A stretch of 64,000 nucleotides of DNA from Symsagittifera roscoffensis (GCF_963678635.1 NC_087063.1:29028599-29092598), one strand, 5' to 3'. Counted from the stretch's first letter, positions 1 to 12,680 are shown. Program-made: numbers and translations. Notes: generated from the sequence alone by a model not told the origin.

Positions 1-1900
1 TAATCTCTTGAAAAAAATTTTGAATTCATTCAAAGTTTTGTTTTGTTTTCTAGTTGTCCAATACGTCTATTTTTTATGACTGTCAGTTTTGCTGATATTT
101 TAGATTTTCATTCCAATCATTTTGAAACACTAGGCATAAAAAAACGACTCTAATTTGAAAAAAAAAATTCTGTTTTTTAAACTATGGTCGGAACATTATG
201 TGCTTTTTCAACATTAACCGATTAATCTTTTTTTATCTCCATTTAGGGTTTTAAAACGATTGGAATGAAAAACAAGAATATGAGCAGAACTGGCAGTCAA
301 AAAATTAGCTTTTAACTTCATATATTTCTTTGGTACAAAATAATTTTTTTCATCAGTTGAAAAAAATCCTTATAGCACATCAACATGATTTGTATAAATG
401 TACGGCGGAACGGGTCGAAATTTTAGTTTGCCCGATTTTGTAAAGTAATACATATTCGAAAAAAGCAATTTTGAGAGTTTCAGAGATAATATTTCCTCTT
501 AAATTGTAGTCCGCTAGTTTTAGCAATGAAAACGCTCGCGTTTTGGACAACTAGAAAAAAATATATTTTGAAAAAAATCAAAAACTTTTACAAGAGATTA
601 AGCAGAATTGTCAAGTTTTCGAAATTTTGATTCCCACAAGAGAGCAAAAAAACTCCAATAAAAAACCAGTCACAGATCAAAGTAAAGAGTACTAGCCTTT
701 TCAAGCGAGCGCGTTTTCATTGCTAAAACTAACGGGTTAAATTTCTATAGGAAATCGCGTCTCCGAATCTGTCAAAACTGCTTTTTGGAATTTGTATTAC
801 TCTACAAAAATGGGCGAACTAAATTTTCGACCCGTTCCGCCGTACACTTATACAAATCATGTTAGTGTGCTATACGGAATTTTTTTAATTGATGATATAA
901 ATTATTTTGTTCTAATGAAAAAAATGAAGTTAAAGGCTATTTTGATTACTACTCGCTCCTCAAACATGTGGCCAAATATAAGATTACTTGACCAATGATA
1001 GGAAAAGCACATGCGTGTTACAAGGTTTGATTTTGGATTGAAAAAAGCTTTTGAGCTGCAACTTCAGCTTTTGTCAAGTTTTTATGTTTGAACTTTTCAT
1101 TCTGGTTATATTAAAATTGTTTCTTCAAATTTTCTCGAGACTGAGACCGCGTTGCGTTTTTGAATGATATTTTTGACACAGTAATCGCTGTCAATAATGA
1201 ATTTCTTCTCTATAACACTTGACCGCAGATAAGTTTCCTTGAGGTCCCCGAATCTGGGCGACCAAAAGAACAATTAAGTGACGTGAAGGCAGCCAAACAA
1301 ATTTCAAGCTTTTATCCTTAATAGAAAAAACGCAGTTAGTTTTCTAATAAAAATCGAATGTCTCAGTGAGCAATTGTGCTGAGATAGTGAACGTTTGATC
1401 GAACGGAAAAAAAATGAATAACTTTGTCTAGGGTAGTACAAAAATTGCGCATGCGGTTAAATTTTCAAAATCTAAAACAAGATTAATCAGTTACTGTGCA
1501 AAAAGCACATAATGTTCCGACCAGAGCTTACAAACAAACTGAAAAAAGTTTTTTTTCAAGCTAGAGTCGTTTTTTATCTCTAGTGTTTTAAAACGATTGG
1601 AATGAAAAACAAGAATATGGGCAAAACTGACAGTCAAAAAAATAGCTTTTAACTTCATATATTTCTTTGGTACAAAATAATTTTTTTCATCAGTTAAAAA
1701 AAATCCTTATAGCACATCAACATGATTTGTATAAATGTACGGCGGAACGGGTCGAAAGTTTAGTTCGCCCGATTTTGTAAAGTAATACATATTCGAAAAA
1801 AGCAATTTTGAGAGTTTCAGAGATAATATTTCCTTTTAAATTGTAGTCCGCTGGTTTTAGCAATGAAAACGCTCGCTTGAAAAGGCTGGTACTACTTATT
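1..1900. repeat. Scrambled direct/inverted repeat complex
   Basis: One repeated sequence occurs several times here. The stretch at about 231-539 recurs in direct orientation at about 1571-1876 and inverted at about 697-962. Positions 1-60 are the inverted partner of about 537-600, and 62-135 the inverted partner of about 235-300. A block containing GGTCGGAACATTATGTGC near 185 recurs inverted near 1500. Conserved pieces include ACGGCGGAACGGGTCGAAA. No reading frame is conserved between copies, so short ORFs here are incidental. This looks like nested or rearranged copies of a non-coding, foldback-type element; family unknown. Confidence 0.75.
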
Positions 1901-2279
1901 TTGATTTGTAGATACATCAACGGTTTCAATCAAAGTTTTGTGCCTCTAATGTATTCAATCGCCAACGCCTCTGTTGCCATAGTTTTTGTAATGATTTTTC
2001 TGTTCCATAAAAGCGGCTGAGTTTGAAAAGAAGATGACTGAATTGTTATTTCAGTTCAAGCTCCTTGTCTTCTGCAATTAATCATTGCTTTTTTTACATT
2101 TTTTAAATCGCTGAGTTCCTTTTCTCAATTCGGTTTTAAGAAAGAGTCCATACTTAATGTCGTGCTCTTTTTTCGCAATTTCAAAATGTCAATTTCATGA
2201 CTACACGAAAATATTTTGGCTCTTCCCTGCCTAATTGCAAGGTACGACAACCTCCTTGAGGTTTTTCGCGAGCTTCACT

Positions 2280-4080
2280 TACTTAATCCGGTTACACTGA
2301 GGCCCATGGAAAGGCTGGAACCTGGAAGGAATCAGGAAGCTGGATGCAGAGTAAGCAGCTCTTCGGGAAGAAAGCGATTGACTTGAAGTACATTCTGATC
2401 CATTATATGTTTATGCAAAATTGTGCCATCACTGGCGAGAGCTAGACGACTTTGACGAAAGAAGATAAGGAAAAAGATGGGAGTATGTGACGTTCACCTA
2501 CTTACCCTTGATCATGATTTTAATCCAATTAGCATGGTTTGGGGGTTTCCGGAGTTTACGGTGTATGTATTTGAACCCATTACATTCAATTATCCACTAC
2601 CCCGATCTTGACTTGTCGCTAGAGTGGGACCCATTTGAGCTCGGTGATTTTTTTGAACCAGGGCAATGCAAACAGTTGCGAGCAAAAATTTGTGCGATTT
2701 CTGATATTAATATTAAGTGCAGAAAGATGACGGAGCCAGTAAAAGTTGTGCCTTAATTACATGAAATTAAACATGGGATTAGTGAGAAGGGCTTATCTAT
2801 GAAGTTATTCTAAATGTTTGAAGGTGAGAACAGTAAACATTGAGTTCTATGTACGCCAGGAGTTAACTGAGTGACCACCAACATACATGATGGTAAACGA
2901 AGGACTGCAGGCCTTTATTGATCAGAATGCTTTTCCAATGCTCTTCTTCCCAATATTCTTCCCTTGCTAGGATTCCTTCCTAGTTTCAGAAACCCAAGCG
3001 GTGGGCAGCATCGGCTCTGAAACAACACTCGCTAATGCTTCCCCCGATGGATGAGAACGATTTTATGAATATGTAACGGGAGGAAGCAGTAACCTTCAAA
3101 TTTTTGTCATTTAGCTCTGGGAAACTGATTATGGCCAAGCAAAACTGGCCAAGGTGAATAATCAAGTAAAACAGAATCTGGTTCACCACTGCGGATTTGC
3201 TAGTGCCTAATTATTTGAAAACAGGAGAATATCTGGCAGAGTGGTGGATGTCGTCAGAAAATTGAAAGTATTCACTAATGCAACCGGAATTTAAGAAAAG
3301 ATAGAAAAAGTCTCTGTAGATAGATCAAGCGGGAAATAATTCTAAACTACTCAGAACCTAATTTTCAGCAGTCGATGGCTCCGACAGCGCCGATATGGGA
3401 AAGATTCCGAAGACTGAGAGGGAAAGGTCGTCACGGACGTTTCAATGAATACTAGGGCAGCAGAAACAGATGGGAGCCCAAAAGAGAGTCGCCCATGGTT
3501 TGTTAAGGCGTGAGAAGGAGAGGCATTAAAAGAATAATGGATGTAGAAGAGGCTGAGATAATTTCTCTGATTGAATCGACAGTGAAGCCCCCCATGGATA
3601 GAACCCGATGAAAAATGATTCCCGATGCCTCGTTTAAGTCTAAAGTGGATATTGTGAGGCAGCGATCTCCTGTACAAATCAGTAGACCTTGATAGCGGTA
3701 GAATGGCGAGATTTCAAGTACGAATTTGGTAAGAGGATTGATTATGGAGGGCTTGAGGACTTCAGGGAAGAGTTGCACAAAAAAAAACTTGCTTGTTGGG
3801 TTCCAAGGCGACTGTTCCCCTCCCCAATTAAAATTTTCCTGCAAAAACAGTAGAAGCAATTGTTGCTGACATCGGAGAAGCCGTATATTGAAGCTGTGAA
3901 GACAACTTCAGATCAAATCAAGTTAAATGTTCTAATGATTATATTTCTCTGTTTGGTTAACGTCTTTCTATTAAAAAGAAGCGTTGCAGAGGAAACCTTA
4001 AAAATTGAGATGAGTTTATTAGTTGGACAAAATGATGGGATTGCGGCGGTTCTGACCAGGTAGAAGACCACCGTTTTCAA
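2280..4080. other. Unassigned coding-like stretch, possibly a decayed gene or element
   Basis: Base composition here is less AT-rich than on either side, and several frames on both strands are open for 80-118 codons, for example plus 2487-2756 and minus 3503-3859. The overlapping frames cannot all be real, and I recognise no domain in any of them. No splice pattern, terminal repeat or LTR is evident. It may be a decayed transposable-element gene or a fragment of a host pseudogene. I give no function. Confidence 0.25.
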
Positions 4081-4476
4081 GGAAAACAAGCATGAAAAGA
4101 TGTTTTAAGTTATTTTGAGATAATTTTATGTGATGTCTGAGCAGAGAGTGATGTAACGTAAAGACTACATCTCCTATAAAGTAAAGATTGCATGAACCAT
4201 GGGAGAAATGTTAGAGGCCAAAATTTAAGGCTGCTAGTATAAGCTCCTCATTCTTAGCTTAAGCACAAATAAGTTCGATTATAGAAACAACTCCTAAGGT
4301 TTCAGCAAAGTAAGTAAAAATAATCCAAACTGCAATAGATGGCTCACTTTTTTTGTGAGATAAATCTGTTGTTTCATATGAAAAAGATATTGTTGCAAAC
4401 AATTCTTTTAAAAACTGATAAATCAATTTGTTACTTCAACAGCTGCAATTATTATTTAGTTTTAAAAGAAACATTC
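4081..4476. other. Spacer with nothing recognised
   Basis: AT-rich sequence between the coding-like stretch and the MITE. I see no ORF with recognisable content and no repeat. Confidence 0.5.
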
Positions 4477-5019
4477 ATTACCCGGGTTGACCAAAATGTG
4501 CAATCATACGTCGCACCATGCATGGTTCCATGGAAGCCATGAAAAATTGCCGACGTATTTGTATGTTAAAACAACACATTTTCCATGCATGACGCGACGT
4601 ATGATTCCACATTTTTTACAGTATGGGGGACTTCAAATTTATGGTGCGACGTATGGTTTGCATGGTAGAAAAAAATTAAACTTTAATAAAAGGATATTTT
4701 GCACTACAGATACTTTTTCTCAGTCGTTTTTGTCAATTAACCTCTATTTTACGGTTTTCTAGAGAAAAAAAATCTCTTCCATACGTAGCACCATATATGT
4801 TGCGACGTATGATTTGCATGGTGAAAATTTTTGATATTTTACCAACAGCTTGCATAACGATGAGAAACCGTTTTATTACTATTTTACTCCGTTAAAAAGA
4901 TATTTTGAGGGTTTTCGAAACCAATGTATGAGCCAAGTATGATTAGTCATTTTCCACGCAAATCATGCATGGATGTGCATGGTTGCGCATTATCTTCTAT
5001 GGTGGGCAACCCGGGTAAT
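4477..5019. mobile_element. MITE with 13-bp terminal inverted repeats
   Basis: The element begins ATTACCCGGGTTG and ends with the exact reverse complement CAACCCGGGTAAT, giving a 543-bp body. Inside, the motif TGCGACGTATG and its complement recur at least four times, often beside ATGCATGG, so the body is full of short inverted repeats. It carries no transposase, so it is non-autonomous. No unambiguous target-site duplication is visible, so the superfamily cannot be set. The 61-91 codon ORFs that overlap it are accidental. Confidence 0.8.
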
Positions 5020-5166
5020 ACAAATCTCTAAGGTTATCCAAAACTATATTTTATATCAAAAATTTACTGCATTTTATAGTTTTTACAATTTCTATAACTT
5101 TTCAAATATCATTGCTTTGAATGCTGAGGTTTATAAATGATTTAACCGAGCAAATCAAGCGTCCAA

Positions 5167-5210
5167 TTCCCCCCCCCCTTCTCCGCCGATAATCGATTTA
5201 GGGGGGGGAG
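5167..5210. other. C-tract/G-tract foldback
   Basis: A run of ten C (about 5169-5178) is followed about 22 bases later by a run of eight G (5201-5208), separated by TTCTCCGCCGATAATCGATT plus TA. The two tracts can pair as a GC hairpin, and either strand could form i-motif or G-rich structures. Function unknown; it may be the arm of a small palindromic element. Confidence 0.5.
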
Positions 5211-5681
5211 TATGGATTTTTCATAAACTAATTTTGAGTGTATCTTAGATTTGTTCAAAGTTAACCGTTTTAAGAAAAAAATTGAAATAAAACATTAAAT
5301 TGTGTAATTAACTGCATAAACAAGCAACCCTGCAATAAAACTGTAAAGACCATTTTATTTGCGCGCTTGTATAAAAGACATAGTTTATACAGAATCATTT
5401 TTCAGAAACAATACATACCTGGGGAGGCAAAATACGGGAGATTTGAAGGGTTGATCCAACCGGTAGCTGGCTTCATATTAATTTGAATTGTAATCATGTT
5501 TTAATTTTCATTTCTTGGGATTAGTCAAACAAAGTGAATTTTCCTTATATAATTTGAAGCCCTTAACAATCAAGTGATCAATGTTTTATCGATGGCCGTC
5601 AATTAGAAAACAAAAAATCGATTCGAAGAAAAATTTCTTTTTGTTGGGATTCGATCTATCGTTTCTAATAATGTCAAATTG

Positions 5682-5788
5682 TTAAGAAAAGGAAAATATG
5701 AAACATGGCTAAAAACTAAATTACAAAAAATGAAAATTGACCTAGTTAAAATTGAAGAAAGATGAAAGTCAGAAGAAATATTTCTGAA
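5682..5788. repeat. Direct repeat, copy A (107 bp)
   Basis: This segment is repeated almost exactly at 6578-6684, an offset of 896 bp. It contains AACATGGC or its near variant and a purine-rich tail. The second copy ends about 12 bp before the left terminal repeat of the Polinton. No coding content is seen. Confidence 0.8.
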
Positions 5789-6537
5789 GATGGTCCACTC
5801 AGTCCCTAATCAATTTCTTGCTTAATTGAAATTGATTTTTTTTTGTGCAGAGTGAAGATTTGTTGCATCTCGAACTCAGTAGCTGCACTCCGACCAAAAA
5901 TTACTGCGAAAAGTCCAAAGGCGTACGAAGTCCAAAAATTTTAGTTCTAAATCGGTTACAACTAAACTGCGTGCACGTTTTTATCAAACCTTTAGTAGCA
6001 TCCAAAGCATGTACGAACAAACATTTATTTCAGTTAGTATTAGTAATTGTGGGAAAGGTTTTCTCAATTTTTCAAAAAAAAAGTTTCAATCAGTCTTGAA
6101 CGCTTAATATCGAGTGTGTTCATCAAAAAAAAATCTTTGTTTTATGTTGATTCCTCATAACACATTAAACAAAAAGCGAGTAATCAGCGTTTTTTACTGT
6201 TCTTTTTGTAAACAAAATTTTGATAGTTTCGCCAATGGTTTTTTCTCAATATTCCAAAATACAGTTTTTGTTACAATACTAATTGTCCGCTCAAAGAGAT
6301 ATTTGTCAATTCGTGTCCAAATTCTCCAAACTCGGAAATTTTCTTTAATTTATAACTAATACTAAAAAATTTTATTTTTTTTTGTAAAACTGAAATTACA
6401 TTTTCAAAAAAAAAAATCGCAGAGTCTTAAAATAGTTTTTCTTTTAATACCAATCACTTTCAATTTATGGCCATACTGCTCAAATCAAGAACTAATTGAA
6501 AAAAGATGAAATAGACATTTTTTGGAATATCTAAATA
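5789..6537. other. AT-rich spacer
   Basis: Two short open frames (5845-6099 and 6114-6359, plus) lie here, but neither has recognisable content and both are rich in A/T homopolymer codons. I regard the stretch as non-coding. Confidence 0.4.
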
Positions 6538-6577
6538 AATCTAATCGGAATCTAAATCGGAATCTAAATCGGAATAT
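6538..6577. repeat. Short tandem repeat (about 12-bp unit)
   Basis: The unit CGGAATCTAAAT is repeated about three times with slight variation at the edges. A simple slippage repeat. Confidence 0.7.
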
Positions 6578-6684
6578 TTAAGAAAAGGAAAACATGAAAC
6601 ATGGCTAAAAACTAAATTACAAAAAATGATAATTGACCTAGTTAAAATTGAAGAAAGATGAAAGTCAAAAGAAATATTTTTGAA
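6578..6684. repeat. Direct repeat, copy B (107 bp)
   Basis: Near-identical to 5682-5788. It adjoins the left end of the Polinton, so the repeat pair may mark an older insertion or duplication at the target locus. Confidence 0.8.
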
Positions 6685-6695
6685 ATTCATATTTA

Positions 6696-6862
6696 AGCCC
6701 GCGTTATTTAATTGGCGAACATCAATGGTAAATTACGTGAAATTGTAAAATGAAGGTATTTAGTTTTTTGGTTCATAGTAAGTCAATGGTAAAAGTTTTG
6801 GACAAACACTGAGATTTTTTTAAAGAAATTGAAGTTTTTTCTAAAAATCTTCAAAACCCGAT
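6696..6862 (+). repeat. Polinton copy 1, left terminal inverted repeat
   Basis: This stretch matches the reverse complement of 22043-22213. Shared pieces in order include CGCGTTAT, TAATTGG, ATCAATGGT, AATGAAGGTATT, TTTTTTGGTTCAT and GTAAGTCA. The two arms have diverged noticeably, consistent with an old insertion. The exact outermost base is uncertain by a few bases. Confidence 0.8.
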
Positions 6863-7119
6863 AATTTTCTATTCAATTTGAGCTATGACATGTTTAATAC
6901 AACTTCTATAAAGTTGATTTAGCTCAAATCTGCTTCGAGAAAGAATTCAAGCTGTGAAAAAAAACTAAATTACAAAGAAAGTATATAAATCACTGCGTCG
7001 TTTTTTAAGTTTACCGCACTGTTATGATAAAAAAAGATTAAAACCAACAAAATACTGCATCGTACACAGGTTTAACATATTGCATCACTTTTTATAAGCT
7101 TAGTATCTTGCAGCAGCTC

Positions 7120-10100
7120 TTATAAGTTCAATGGTTTTGTATGAAATCCATCATCTTGAATTTGTCTCTTTGGCTGAAAATAACTAAGTTCTTTCTTTGT
7201 TTGCTCATATGTGGCCATAAGTTTTTACCTTATGGTTTACGGTTCTGAATCCTCTATTTATAGATTTCAGATTGATTGGTTCATCGAGTACTCTCCTGTA
7301 ATTTGACATGGGACAGTCTCCAAAATCCTCTAGAATTCATTTGCTCAAACCTTTACCACTGAATTTGAATTTATCTGGCTTCTTGTGACTTGTTGTCATA
7401 GATTTTGCGTCTGCCTTGAAAGAGTCTCTGCAGTCATTTTTCCTCATTTTTTCCCAAATAGCTTTCTTATCTGGTTGAATACAGTCGTATAGTTTTTTTT
7501 CAGCAAGTGCTAAGCAAAAAGAGTCTGTCTCCATCTCCATTTCTTCAAATTTATTCACATCACAAAACTTGTCAAAGAAGTTTTAGTACAGCTCCAACAT
7601 TCTCAGTTTTTAAACTGCATTATAAAAAATGCATTTTTGATAGATTTTCTGTGTTCAATGGTTGTTTTCATCATCTCCTTCTCATACCAGTCTTTCTCAA
7701 CTGTATTCAGGCGTTTGAACAGTGGTTGGGTGATTGTCTTATGTGTCTTTTCATCATCAAAATTTTTTTAGTTAATTGTCTTGATCTATCCATGATCTGA
7801 TACCCATACGAGGAATTAACCAAAAGTTTTATTGTTTCTGCTGCAATTACTGATAGAATGTTTGCATCTTATTTTCTTCTAGCATCAAACAATGATTGAA
7901 CAAAACTATTGAAACATTTTTGTGGAGTATACTGATCAAAACGGTAAATTTTGGTGAGCTGCAAGCCTAGTTCCAAATAAAACTGAACACAGGAGTTATA
8001 ACTGTACCATTTTCTAGCTTGAAGCAATATATCAGCATTTTTTTTGAGGAGGTTTCATTATTTCATTCTCGATTGCGTAAATTTTCATGTTATCTCACAT
8101 ATAATTTCTTCCAACTTCGTTGTTTTTGACGATTGGAGCAAAATTTGCAAATTTTGGTTTCAGTTCACCTGGAATAACTAAATTGCTCTGAACATAGCCA
8201 AAAAAAATCCGTCTTTTAATTTTGCTAAAAAGGAGTCTGTAGAAAGAAAACTTTTGTAGGGAAAGTGTTTTCTGACGTGGTTTTGATCTTGTCGTCGTTT
8301 TTGAAATTTTTCCACCTCTCACAGCACATTTCCTCAACTTTGTTTCATTTCTCTTTATTGAATTCCCGTCTCATATCATCCATTTCTTTCTTCTTATTAC
8401 CTCGTTTAATATCCTGATCTGTTAAAAAGGGACGAGTTTCTTGACAAGAACAGAAGTGGTAGTAACATCCTATTGATTCGAACACTGTTTTACAGTGATC
8501 ACAATAACCGTCCACAAAAAAACAGTCAATTTTCTTGTTTTCCAGATGTGAAAAAGCTCCTACTTTTGCATTCTGATCAAGCTTCCTGGTAGAAAGACAT
8601 GACCATTTTCTCAAAATTGCGAGATCGGTTATGTCTAGCTTTAAATTACTGCATATCGGTTGTCAAATTCCCATCTTGTGTACAATTCTGCTGGCATATC
8701 TTGACACAATGATGGTAGAGCTGGCTTGCATCAATTTCAACGCTCGATTTACCTATTTTTGATGAATATTGATTAACTTTTCATTAACTACAACTTTTCG
8801 GGTAAACGCAATCGAAGGACCACCAGTCATTTCTTCTCTAATTTTTTCACACACATTTTTATCACTTTCGCGAAATGGATAAAACATGTAATTTGGAGAT
8901 TTGCGCAAACCTAGTTTGCTAGACTTTGAAGAGTTCATCCAAATTTCAATATATCTATCTCCTTGTTCTGATAAAACTGAATCTTTTTTGTTTTGCTTCC
9001 TGTTTTAATATCACTGCAAAAAGTCTTTGAACACAGTCATTCAGTTCTTCTTTCAAGTCTCTCGTAAGTAAATGTAATTATCCAAACCAGATGGAGGCAC
9101 ACTCATGATTTGAAGCTTTTTAGTGCTTGTTGTTCATCGAGCCCACTCTTCCTCAGCTTTTCATAATCAATGAAGTCTTTGTCTATAGGATTGTTGTTTC
9201 TAAGTTTACTGAAAAAGGCTTCATACATGGCGATTCGGGAAAATCAAGATCGTCTGGATTGTGAAACCAGTCATAAGGGAAGAATCTTTTCGCTCCTATA
9301 GCTTTATATGCTTGGTGAAAAGAATCCAGAGTAGCTGCCCCATCCAGAAATTATAGTATGTCGAGAAAATGTACAACTCCAAACTTGAAAGATATATACA
9401 GTTCGTGTTCTGTATCGCAAATGAAATAACGGATTGGGTAGAACATGATTAAATTTAAATCATATCTACCGCTGTTATATTCAAAAACAAGTAAAGTTTT
9501 CACACATCTCTCCCGATTTTGCTTCAAATCAAAGAGTTGATTTTCCTGGATTTGCAAGAATTGTGTTGACATATCTGCTTCTTCCGAAACTTCAATGCAA
9601 TTATCTTCGTACTCAATTTTGTTACTTTTCACCTCCTTCGTTAAGCTGATCAAAGATCTTCTTCAACGACAGCTACTTCAATATCTTGAAACTTTGTTCT
9701 CATCTCCAGCTTACTATTTTCAGCCAACAGTTCGCGGTTGCGTACAAACTCGGTTGTCAAATTCTGTGGATCCCTGTTGTACAAAAAAATGGGTTCAATA
9801 ATCAGATTCGATGACTTTGATACCAAAATTGGAACATGCTTTCCAATCCAGGTTGTAGTTTGTTTTTCTTTTAGTTCCTCTGTAGGAACACAAATCGACT
9901 CAAAATCAAAAAATGCTAGATTGTTTCAAAGTTTGTAATTTTCAGAAATTGTAAGGTTGAATCCTTCTAGCTTTTCAAGCCAGGTTTTGCGGAACTCAAT
10001 CTTATTTTTTGGGTAAGTATGCCTCACTCGACCCTTGCATCTTAAGAGATGCTTACTGAAGTGGCCTTAATTTTGGATAAATGTGTCACAGCTAGGTCAT

Positions 10101-11240
10101 CGAAAACACTAAAGAAACGAGCTACATCTTTTGTATGAACGATATGATTGATATATCTCAGTAGTTTAACTGTTTTTTATCAAATCTTCCAAAATTTTGT
10201 CGCGCTAGTTGTCCTTCATATTCTCATTCTTGAATATCTAAATCGTATATAAAGATGTTTCGTTGCACAATTTGCTCGACAACAGGTAAGTCTACTGCTG
10301 AAACTCTAGGAAAACTCTTTAGATCATGACCTGACTTTGCTAAAAACTCAGTAAAGTATCTACAAGAGTGAGAGTCGAAATTGCTGTGTCCGTTTAAATG
10401 CTTGTCCAATGCGGGGAAAAGACACAAATGATCGTGGTATGGTTCCTTGTCTTTGTTAATTAAAGACAATTCACTTGCATATGTCGTAGTTAAGACAGAG
10501 TCCGGACATCATCCCATTGGGAGTTTTTTGAGCAAAGCAGCAAAATTTGTTACGTTAATAATCAACTTGAATCTCCAATTTGTGTTTTGACATTCGTGGG
10601 TACATTGCTCTACAATATGAAGTTTTTCTAATTTTCTCTGGATTGTTATCAAGTCTGCTTTAGTGCAGGGCAAATGGGATTTTTCAATGAAAGTATTGCT
10701 TTCATGGGCGTAAAAACATCAATATTCAGCATTCAGTTAATTTTAGCGGCAGAATCGAGCTTGTTGAGGACTTCATCAACTTTCTCGTTAATTATGTTAG
10801 CATCTAACATTTGGAAGTTAAACACCTTACGTCTCCTACTCTCCTTCCTCGTATGCACCAAGAAAATTTGACAAGCAGACAAGCAGTGATTTTCTCCTTC
10901 AATTTTTCACCATATTCCCTTCTTCCTCCACAATCTTGTTCAGGTCAGTCACCGTATTATTAGGTTTTCATTGCTTATTTTCATGTTCCCTTCTCCTATA
11001 TTGTTGGAGAAACTTAAGAGTGAGAAACTCTTGTTTACAAGAAGGACAAACCGTCGACGGCTTCAGCTTGGTTCAACATGTTTCTTGGCAACATAATAGT
11101 CCATCTCGTCTCGGGATTTTGCATAAAAATGGCAGTTCGGACACCTATGTTCCTATTGCTTTTCACATCTATTTCGATGTCTCCCATCATTAGATCTCCT
11201 ACAATCCTCACCACAATTCTTGTACTTGACTTTCTCATTT
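7120..11240 (-). pseudogene. Family-B DNA polymerase of Polinton copy 1 (fossil)
   Basis: Read on the minus strand, the region runs from N-terminal zinc-finger-like motifs near 11.2-11.0 kb (CPNCHFYAKSRDEMDYY) through a linker (10.47-10.22 kb), an exonuclease-type motif FNSGRYDLNLI-like near 9.48 kb, the FYPF and GGPSI region near 8.85 kb, a Cys/His-rich segment GYCDHCKTVFE near 8.5 kb, a GYVQ segment near 8.2 kb, and the polymerase motif-C signature EMETDS near 7.53 kb, ending at a TAA around 7120. This order matches a polymerase family I remember from cnidarian genomes. It replicates the element by protein priming in relatives. The gene is interrupted many times and is a fossil. The second copy at 24-28 kb has the same architecture. 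Confidence 0.8.
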
Positions 11241-11503
11241 CAGTGTACAGCAGGCATTATCTTAAAAATAACAGGAAAAAAACTGGGACTTTAGAAAAGT
11301 TCCAAAATTAAAACTTTTTAGTACCAATCGAATAAATGAAAAAATTTATTTTTTCTTTTCGTGAAGTAATGAATCGTAAAATTTGAAGTAAAATTCATTT
11401 GGTTGTTCCTGATTGGCAAATAAAATTAATGATTCAACCCAACAAAATAAGGTATTTATACAAACAAAGACACCATCGCCTACGCATTTATTTTTCATGG
11501 TCA
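11241..11503. other. Polymerase upstream region
   Basis: Short AT-rich spacer between the polymerase N-terminus (minus strand) and the CRE-like cluster. It probably contains the polymerase 5' flank; no distinct core promoter is visible. Confidence 0.3.
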
Positions 11504-11698
11504 TGACGTCATTTCTTTTTTATAAATGACGTCAATACCTACGCAGTTTTTCTCTATGGTATTAAGGTCGTTCTTTAAATAGAAGTGACGTCAACACCCA
11601 CGCAATTTTACTTTTTTGTTTTTGTGTTATTGACGTCATTCTTTTAATAGAAGTGACGTCAGCACCCGCGCAATTTTCCTTCTTGGCTAATTACGTCA
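11504..11698. promoter_or_regulatory. Cluster of CRE-type (TGACGTCA) sites
   Basis: Five perfect palindromic TGACGTCA octamers occur at 11504, 11527, 11586, 11631 and 11654, with a one-base variant TTACGTCA at 11691. They lie within about a 65-bp degenerate tandem unit that also repeats CACCCRCGCAATTTT. TGACGTCA is the known CREB/ATF bZIP site. The cluster lies between the leftward polymerase and the rightward small ORF, where a shared bidirectional control region would be expected. It is not evident beside the second polymerase copy. Function is inferred from motif density only. Confidence 0.6.
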
Positions 11699-12529
11699 TC
11701 GCCTACAAAAACTTCCTTCAAAATGTAGCTAGTTTTCCAGAAAAATTTTTGACCAAACAGAACTCAGTAGTTTCTAGACACAAGTGTGGAAAAAATATAA
11801 CTTTTATTGGAAAACCATCAATTAAAAAACGTTTGAATTTTCTCAAATATTCAGTGTGATTTCCTTATTGATGAAATAGATGTAGATTCTTATTTTTTGT
11901 TGTCCAAAATGGAATTCTCCGAAATCTAAGCAAAGTTCTATTTAGGGAAACAAACTCAATCAAAGAATATTCCTTTGAACCGAGTTTTGAGTGTCAAAGT
12001 TTTAGGCTAACGGATAAATTACACTTGACAAGGAAAAAATTTTTATTTGTTTTGGAAATTTCGAAGTCAAACAAAAGTTGCATTATAATGTTTGAGAGAC
12101 TCTTTTCAGTCCCTGCCCAATTCTCAAACTTGGCAAAATTCTTTGTTCCTCCGTTTTTTTAAAGATTTTCAAAGTTCAAAATACTGCTTGATCAGGTTTG
12201 GAATTAGATTTCCTAAGATTTGTTTTGAAAAATTCGTCAGTTTCAAGATATCCTCTCAATTTTAAATCAAAATCAAAGAAATTGTTTATCTTCTCAAAAT
12301 TAATAACTTCTCATTGATTATATACAAATGATTCAAATGATTGCATGAGGAAACTTGTGGAAGTGCTACTTACCATAATTTTTTTCTTGTGTTACTTATA
12401 TCGACGAAGTTTTTATTTTTTTTACATAAACAACTTGTTGTCATTTATTTTTGAAATTTCCTTTAAGCATATTTTTGCACATTTGGAAGATTCAAGTCCT
12501 TAAAAGGTAAAATTAATTTTTATTGGATA

Positions 12530-12680
12530 CTGCAACCTAAGATAAATGAACAACTTTTGTGGTTGGAAAAGAGAAATTGTAAAATGATGATTTTTTCTGA
12601 TTGGATACGATTTTTTATCAAAATTTCACTGAAAGGACGCAGAATTGCAATTGGATACGACTACCGTCTATATAAGGAAA
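12530..12680 (+). promoter_or_regulatory. Promoter of the small conserved ORF
   Basis: Three boxes of the form ATTGGATAC(GA) (reverse CCAAT boxes) lie near 12519, 12601 and 12650, followed by TATATAAGG at 12669-12677. The ATTGGATACGA box and the following ACCGTC are conserved in the array copies at 30.69 and 34.58 kb. TATA plus CCAAT-type boxes about 200 bp upstream of the ORF suggest a polymerase II promoter reading rightward. Confidence 0.55.

Noticed and set aside
3503-3859. 118-codon minus-strand gene
   Set aside because: Other frames over the same stretch are open to a similar extent and nothing in the product is recognisable.
9595-9938. Plus-strand ORFs inside the polymerase region
   Set aside because: They are shadows of the minus-strand polymerase, whose family motifs are visible there.
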